64,000 nucleotides of DNA, from positions 558,001 through 622,000 of the forward strand of contig NZ_JBDPGJ010000004.1 in NCBI RefSeq assembly GCF_040839445.1, written 5' to 3'. Below the pieces are notes generated by a model, which saw only the letters and a list, made by a program, of their open reading frames with translations, ran no database searches and was not told where the DNA came from. Numbering within the stretch: position 1 is the stretch's first letter; each line of letters starts with the position of its first letter. The position numbers were made by a program, and so were the translations under genes. This document shows, piece by piece, positions 62,619 through 64,000 of this stretch. The DNA is from Aquibium pacificus (GTDB lineage Bacteria; Pseudomonadota; Alphaproteobacteria; Rhizobiales; Rhizobiaceae).

Positions 62619-62977
62619 TCCTTCTCGATGTCGGGCCTGTGGCGGAACCAGATCGACAGTTCCATGGGGCTCAGGTTCATGGCGCGCAGCAATTCGGACA
62701 CCGCCGTCAGCAGTTCGGTCGCGGTGATCTCTTCGTCGCCACGTCCGTGCAGGGGACGAAAGGTCCTCTCCTCGCCGTCGGTCTTAGCGGCGTAGAGCCG
62801 GACCACGGCGGTCATGATCTTGGCGACCGCCTCGTCGGAGACGCGAGACTGTTCTCCCGCTCCGACCAGCGTCTTCGAATCCGCCAGCAGATCGCTCGCC
62901 ATCTCGTCGATCCACGCATAGGGATCGTTGCGCCGCGCCAGCGCGCCGCGGACACGGTCGACGTCAAACGCGGACAT
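62615..62977 (-). CDS. Unknown 120-aa protein of the molybdenum hydroxylase operon
   Basis: No family recognised. The protein is rich in acidic and basic residues, begins MSAFDVDRVRGALARRNDPYA, has an alpha-helical look and ends MELSIWFRHRPDIEKE, with no membrane segment, cysteines or metal motif. It overlaps the Rieske gene by 14 nt and the amidohydrolase gene by 4 nt, so it is translated as part of the same pathway. It could be a small accessory subunit. Confidence 0.7.
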   Translation of the reverse strand: MSAFDVDRVRGALARRNDPYAWIDEMASDLLADSKTLVGAGEQSRVSDEAVAKIMTAVVRLYAAKTDGEERTFRPLHGRGDEEITATELLTAVSELLRAMNLSPMELSIWFRHRPDIEKE

Positions 62978-63329
62978 AAATCTTTCCTTCGCGCACGACG
63001 TGCTCCGCGCGTCTGAGCGCGATCCGCGGATTGCCGGGATGCCGTCCCGTCTTCAGGTCGTATTCGTAGCCGTGCCAGGGGCAGACGATGTTTATCTCGG
63101 TCTCCGACTGCTGCATCATCCTGACCGTCCCGTCTTCGGCGACCGGCTCGAGGACCCTGCGGTAGATGCGTCCCTGACAGACGGGTCCGCGCATGTGGGC
63201 GCAACGGTTGAACCAGGCGTGGATCTCTCCCTGCACCCTGAAGACGCCGACCTGCTTGTCGCCGCACTCGACGACGAGCCGGCCCATCTCCGCCAGATCG
63301 TCGTCATCGCATACGTAGTATTCGGTCAC
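62964..63329 (-). CDS. Rieske [2Fe-2S] protein, stand-alone
   Basis: 121 aa, ferredoxin-sized. Cluster ligands are Cys43-x-His45 (RCAHMRGPVC) and Cys83-x2-His86 (VCPWHGYEYD). The 37 residues between the two ligand pairs are about twice the usual 15-17. A short Rieske ferredoxin of this kind commonly supplies electrons to, or is a partner of, a hydroxylating system; no oxygenase alpha subunit is seen in the window. It overlaps the next gene by 14 nt. Confidence 0.88.
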   Translation of the reverse strand: MTEYYVCDDDDLAEMGRLVVECGDKQVGVFRVQGEIHAWFNRCAHMRGPVCQGRIYRRVLEPVAEDGTVRMMQQSETEINIVCPWHGYEYDLKTGRHPGNPRIALRRAEHVVREGKIYVRV

Positions 63330-63352
63330 TTTCGGCCTCCGGACACGCTCGT

Positions 63353-64000
63353 TCAGCCCGCCCGCGGGCCGGCGGGAGCGATGAAGATCCCGTCCTCGAC
63401 GAAACGCCGGATGGGCTGGGCGTCCGAGCGGTCGGCCTGGTCGCCGGGCAGGGTGTCGTTGTACATGTTGATGGGATAGATCGGCTTGTCGTACATGGTC
63501 CGGAAGGCTTCGGACCGGATCTGGGTCAGCCAGTTCTGGCGCGGATCCATGCGGCGCCGGCGCAGCGCCTCGATGTTGATCTGCGCCGCGGTGACCGATT
63601 CACCCGGATAGGGAATCCGCTGCGTGATCGCGCCGTGGAAGTCGACCACCATCGAGTTTCCCGGATAGGCGTTCATCGGATTGCCGGGCACGTGCAGATG
63701 TCCGGGCGCGCAGGCCACCACCCACATCGTGTTAAACGCGGCGTGGGCGCGATTGGTGACTTCCCAAAGGTCCTGCGGCGGCGATCCGTCGGGCTCGGCC
63801 ATTCCGCTCGACCGGATCAGCACCTCGCAGCCCTGCAGCGCCATGGCGCGCGAGTGTTCGGAATAGAACGCCTCGTTGCAGATGAGATAGCCAAGCTTGC
63901 CGATATCGGTCTCGACGACCGGGAACATGCACGACAGCACATCGCCTTTCTTGCGGCCGAACTTGCCGTCCATGAATTCGAGGTAGCGGTCCCAGACGTC
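63353..64000 (-). CDS. Nitrilase/carbon-nitrogen hydrolase family protein, 3' part
   Basis: The gene continues beyond the window end; the visible 215 residues are C-terminal. The putative nucleophile Cys is in GYLICNEAFYSEHSR, preceded by the lysine-rich segment FGRKKGDVLSC. Family members form amidases, nitrilases and N-carbamoyl hydrolases; the first catalytic Glu is outside the window. As the most upstream visible gene it probably starts or is near the start of the Mo-hydroxylase operon. It may hydrolyse an amide or nitrile substituent of the substrate or a ring-opened product. Confidence 0.85.
   Translation of the reverse strand, partial: DVWDRYLEFMDGKFGRKKGDVLSCMFPVVETDIGKLGYLICNEAFYSEHSRAMALQGCEVLIRSSGMAEPDGSPPQDLWEVTNRAHAAFNTMWVVACAPGHLHVPGNPMNAYPGNSMVVDFHGAITQRIPYPGESVTAAQINIEALRRRRMDPRQNWLTQIRSEAFRTMYDKPIYPINMYNDTLPGDQADRSDAQPIRRFVEDGIFIAPAGPRAG

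Overview
The window is a GC-rich alphaproteobacterial chromosome segment, most likely from Hyphomicrobiales (rhizobial order), with a Phyllobacteriaceae-type gene repertoire as my best guess. Supporting signs are an HWE-family histidine kinase, a sulfolipid gene (sqdB), an RpoE-ChrR module with its alphaproteobacterial promoters, a CCUCCUCCC ('cuckoo') small-RNA array behind a DUF1127 gene, an EcfG-type promoter, and many TRAP, branched-chain ABC and molybdenum-hydroxylase catabolic genes. The taxon is inferred from gene content only.

Layout. 0-5 kb: the 5' end of selO, sqdB, a YfcE-like phosphoesterase, and a sensor kinase/response regulator pair. 5-13.7 kb: a minus-strand run of TPP enzyme, D-amino-acid-dehydrogenase-like flavoprotein, TRAP transporter (P, Q, M), TSUP and BASS carriers, with a divergent Asp/Glu-racemase-family gene; it looks like uptake and oxidation of an amino-acid-like or organic-acid substrate. 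13.8-16.5 kb: a phospholipid operon (PlsC, CdsA, small membrane protein, unusual CDP-alcohol transferase). 16.5-24.3 kb: a singlet-oxygen/membrane stress island around sigma RpoE and its zinc anti-sigma ChrR. Three sites of the form TGATCC-N18-TA(A/G)(G/C/A)A(A/G) lie in front of the FAD-oxidoreductase/DUF1365/Cfa operon, rpoE-chrR and the photolyase gene. 24.37-24.8 kb: a DUF1127 mini-gene followed by six anti-Shine-Dalgarno hairpins, the most striking RNA signal here.

25-44 kb is mostly housekeeping: DUF2157/GDYXXLXY membrane pair, tRNA-Leu(TAG), trigger factor, IscA-type protein, Pit phosphate transporter, NUDIX, xanthine phosphoribosyltransferase, MFS, DEAD-box helicase, threonine ammonia-lyase, a tandem duplication of trkH, a lipoprotein hydrolase, adenine deaminase, and a DUF883-like gene with an EcfG promoter.

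44.5-55.6 kb is one catabolic regulon: an eight-gene minus-strand operon (N-formylglutamate-amidohydrolase-like, cysteine hydrolase, M20 peptidase, HAAT-type ABC transporter) divergent from RpiR regulator, glutamine-synthetase-like ligase and M20D amidohydrolase, sharing a 144-bp control region with a perfect inverted repeat. 55.8-64 kb is a second tightly packed catabolic operon, open at the window end: nitrilase, Rieske protein, unknown 120-aa protein, amidohydrolase, NIPSNAP, CoxM-CoxS-CoxL-type molybdenum hydroxylase, second amidohydrolase, CoxG-like protein. It has the look of an undescribed (hetero)aromatic degradation pathway; its substrate cannot be read from the sequence.
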